DNA of 64,000 bases from assembly GCF_033542235.1 (NCBI RefSeq), contig NZ_JAWRCU010000007.1, positions 223,110 through 287,109 of the forward strand. Direction: 5' to 3'. Both the position numbers and the translations under genes were made by a program. This document shows, piece after piece, positions 61,757-64,000 of this stretch. Numbering within the stretch: the first letter of the stretch is position 1; each line of letters begins with the position of its first letter. This stretch comes from JAWRCU01 sp033542235 (GTDB lineage Bacteria; Pseudomonadota; Alphaproteobacteria; Rhizobiales; Rhizobiaceae). The notes beneath the pieces are model-generated. The model had not been told where the DNA came from. It made no database searches and saw nothing but the letters and a program-made list of their open reading frames with translations.

Positions 61757-63685
61757 TCACGCCGTCAGGCGCAGCCTCTCGTGGAGAACGCAGGCGCTGG
61801 TCAGAAGCATCAGCACCTGGTCATTGGCGACTCGTGAACCCTCATCCATGGTCTGGAGGCGGTCGAGGAGGCTGACGACCTTCCTCTGATCGAAGAAGGG
61901 GATCGAGGCGAGTGTGGGACCGCGCAGCGTATCCTGCACAAGCGAACTCAGCCGATCCTTTGGATTGAGTGTCGCGGGCGGACTCAGGAACGGGTGTTTC
62001 TGTCGCCGGTAGACTGTATCGCTGATGACATCGCGGGCCGCTTCGCGAAGCACGAACTTCTCGGTCATGCCTCGGATCTTCTGCGAGACCGGCTGTGAGC
62101 GGATCATTTCGACCACGTGATGATCAAGAAACGGCACCCGTCCCTCTATTGAATGCGCCATCTCCATGCGATCGCCTAGCATTGTCAGAATGTAGGAAGG
62201 CAGCCCGGCCTTTGCCCACAGATAGAGCGACTGGTTGAGAGGGTCTCGCCCTTCCAATTGGCCGCGCACGTCAATGTCGCTGAAGAAGGCACGGAAACTC
62301 TCGCGCCCGGCGAACTTCTCGCTGAAACTTCCTGAGAGCAGGGCCCGCATTTTCTCGGAGCGGGCGGAGAAGGTCTCGATCCAAGAAGGCACAAATCCGA
62401 GCAGCCGCTTGACAGTCTCGAGTTGTCCGGCCTCTCCGTCCGGCAGCAGCAATCCGCGAGAGACGGGATTGAGCCTTGTCAACTCGTCGAGCAGGCCGGC
62501 GATAACGGCGGGGTCCTGGCCCTCACGGTTATAGAGCAGCATGTCGCGGCGAAAGAAGGCGTAGCCGCCGAGGATCTCGTCCGACCCTTCGCCGGTCAGC
62601 ACCACCTTGTAGCCTGCGTTGCGCACTGCCCGGCTCAACAGATACTTCGCCACGCCATGCGCATTCACGCAGAACGTTTCGGCTTGCGTAATTGCATCGG
62701 CAAAATGGTCGGCGAGATCGCTCTGTCGCAGCGGGATTGGGCAGAAATCGGCGCCAACCTTGGCAGCCATCTCTCTGGCGATTTCTCCCTCGTCATATTC
62801 TGCTCTATCGAAGCTGAGGGTGAAGGCGCGAATGGGGTCGGGGCGGTGCCTCGCAGCCAGGCCCAGCACCGAACAGGAATCGAGCCCGCCACTCAGATAA
62901 CAGCCAACCGGGACGTCGGCGCGCAGCCGGACACGGACGGCCTCCTCGAGAACCGAGCGGAATTCTGCTGCCCAGTCGGCATCAGGCCGTTGCGGCGCGG
63001 CATGATCGGCGCGAGGATAGTGAAAGTCCCAATACTGGCTCACCTGCACGTGTTTTTCGCTGGCTATCAGGTAGTGACCGGGCGGAATCTGGAACACGCC
63101 ATCGAACAATGTGCGCACTTGCGGTCCACCGAGCGCGACCGAATGATAGACAGATTCCGCGTCCCATCGAGCAGGCACTCCGGCCGCGAATAGCGCCTTC
63201 ACCTCCGACGCGAAATAAAGCGTTCCTTCGTGCTGGGCGTAGAAGAGTGGCTTGATGCCGAAGCGGTCGCGCGCTGCGAATACGAGTCGGTTCTTTTGGT
63301 CCGCAATAACGAATGCGAACTCGCCTCTGAGCCGATGAAGGCACTGAACTCCAACATCTTCGTAGAGATGCAGGGCGATCTCGCTGTCCGATCGTGTGCG
63401 TAGGCGGTGACCGGCTTCTTCCAGCTCACGCTGGATCGTCTGGTAGCCGTAGAATTCCCCATTGACGACGATGTGGCTCTGACCGTCTTCGCTGGCGATA
63501 GGCTGCTCGCCGCCGCTTAGATCGATGATGCTCAGCCGCGTGTGACCGAGAGCAATGCGACGGTCCGGCGATACCCAATGGCCTCGCCCATCCGGACCAC
63601 GATGGTGGAGGCTTTGTGTAGCGCAGCGCAATGCTTCATCGGAGATCGGACCATGTTGCGAGAGAAAGGCAACAATTCCACACAT
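61757..63685 (-). CDS. asnB: Asparagine synthase, glutamine-hydrolysing
   Basis: 642 residues starting exactly at MCGIVAFLSQHG, so that after removal of Met the catalytic Cys is N-terminal; the open frame upstream to 63748 is therefore not used. The first about 210 residues are the class II amidotransferase (RLSIIDLSGGEQPI, VNGEFYGY), the rest the synthetase with YLSGGLDSCSVLG (ATP pyrophosphatase P-loop) and LTGEGSDEILGGY. It makes asparagine from aspartate, glutamine and ATP. Convergent with gltX. Confidence 0.95.
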   Translation of the reverse strand: MCGIVAFLSQHGPISDEALRCATQSLHHRGPDGRGHWVSPDRRIALGHTRLSIIDLSGGEQPIASEDGQSHIVVNGEFYGYQTIQRELEEAGHRLRTRSDSEIALHLYEDVGVQCLHRLRGEFAFVIADQKNRLVFAARDRFGIKPLFYAQHEGTLYFASEVKALFAAGVPARWDAESVYHSVALGGPQVRTLFDGVFQIPPGHYLIASEKHVQVSQYWDFHYPRADHAAPQRPDADWAAEFRSVLEEAVRVRLRADVPVGCYLSGGLDSCSVLGLAARHRPDPIRAFTLSFDRAEYDEGEIAREMAAKVGADFCPIPLRQSDLADHFADAITQAETFCVNAHGVAKYLLSRAVRNAGYKVVLTGEGSDEILGGYAFFRRDMLLYNREGQDPAVIAGLLDELTRLNPVSRGLLLPDGEAGQLETVKRLLGFVPSWIETFSARSEKMRALLSGSFSEKFAGRESFRAFFSDIDVRGQLEGRDPLNQSLYLWAKAGLPSYILTMLGDRMEMAHSIEGRVPFLDHHVVEMIRSQPVSQKIRGMTEKFVLREAARDVISDTVYRRQKHPFLSPPATLNPKDRLSSLVQDTLRGPTLASIPFFDQRKVVSLLDRLQTMDEGSRVANDQVLMLLTSACVLHERLRLTA

Positions 63686-63762
63686 GCTGGTCTGTGTCCT
63701 TCTCATGCTGCGGCCGCCGCGATCGGGGCTCTGCGGGACACTTCTCAATAGGATCTTTCCGT

Positions 63763-63800
63763 TTCCTTGGTGTGTTTCCGATTCCCTGGTGTGTGTCCGA
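63763..63800. repeat. Tandem 19-bp direct repeat
   Basis: Two adjacent copies of a 19-base unit, TTCCTTGGTGTGTTTCCGA (63763-63781) and TTCCCTGGTGTGTGTCCGA (63782-63800), differing at two positions, upstream of asnB on the opposite strand. Function unknown; the rest of 63686-63970 shows no gene. Confidence 0.6.
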
Positions 63801-63970
63801 CCCGGAGCGGGAGTGTTTCATCTGTAACAGTCGCTGGCAGGCGACCTTCTCGCCAAGGCCAAGGAAGCGCCTGGGTAGTGTGCTGAGAGTTCTGCAAATT
63901 CGCTGAGAGAGGGCGGTCATGGCAGGCTGGTGATGTTCACGTCACCTGATTCCCTGCAAGGAACGCCACC

Positions 63971-64000
63971 ATGACCAAGACAGAAGGTAAGTCCGCCAGC
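63971..64000 (+). CDS. Start of an unidentified gene, cut by the right edge
   Basis: An ATG with AAGGA eight bases upstream opens a frame of ten codons (MTKTEGKSAS) to the window edge. Too little is present to name it. The good ribosome-binding site and divergent position relative to asnB support a real gene start. Confidence 0.5.
   Translation, partial: MTKTEGKSAS

Overview
The window is one high-GC stretch from an alphaproteobacterium of the Rhizobium/Sinorhizobium/Mesorhizobium group (Hyphomicrobiales). The order gph - rpiA - DUF2059 - gor, the second-type glutamyl-tRNA synthetase, class II DAHP synthase, the many HisQM/Dpp-type transporters and rhizobial intergenic palindromes that merge with stop codons all point this way. 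The genus is inferred from gene content and style, not from a marker gene.

Layout. 0-5 kb: dipeptide-type ABC transporter (dppC start, dppB, Tat-exported binding protein) with a CocE/NonD serine hydrolase, divergent from an XRE regulator. 5.8-12 kb: M20 deacylase, AlkD-like repair protein, DUF3299 protein, beta-hydroxyacid dehydrogenase and a polar amino acid uptake system. 12-16 kb: molybdenum cofactor genes mobB, mobA and moaA around a DMT exporter. 16-21 kb: HxlR regulator, acyl-CoA dehydrogenase, DUF971 and PPOX proteins, and a MarR/hydrolase divergent pair with a double operator. 21-28 kb: cell-envelope genes (YcbB-type L,D-transpeptidase, 1100-residue autotransporter, AraC regulator).

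28-43 kb is an accessory region bounded on the right by a tRNA-Val gene and a tRNA-Glu 3'-half remnant. It opens with about 1 kb without recognisable genes, then periplasmic HdeA-like and Spy/CpxP-like proteins. Its core is a biosynthetic cluster: sbnA and sbnB (O-phosphoserine plus glutamate to L-2,3-diaminopropionate), an arginine-type amidinotransferase, and, convergent to them, a 4'-phosphopantetheinyl transferase, a 1420-residue Pls/PosA-type synthetase (adenylation, carrier, membrane segments, left-handed beta-helix domains), a TraX-family membrane acyltransferase and an S41 peptidase, with an Lrp/AsnC regulator alongside. Read together the genes suggest a secreted cationic homopolymer or oligomer built from diaminopropionate, perhaps guanidinylated. 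This is the most interesting system in the window.

43-46 kb: a small insert (secreted protein, HlyD adaptor, DUF3302 protein) flanked by two diverged copies of the gph 3' end. 46-64 kb is housekeeping again: gph, rpiA, DUF2059, gor, DAHP synthase, a GGDEF protein, GFA protein, dgkA, DedA, DUF1003, 3-methyladenine glycosylase I, nadE, GNAT, an ABC exporter preceded by a leader peptide and alternative hairpins, twin palindromic mini-elements, gltX and asnB.
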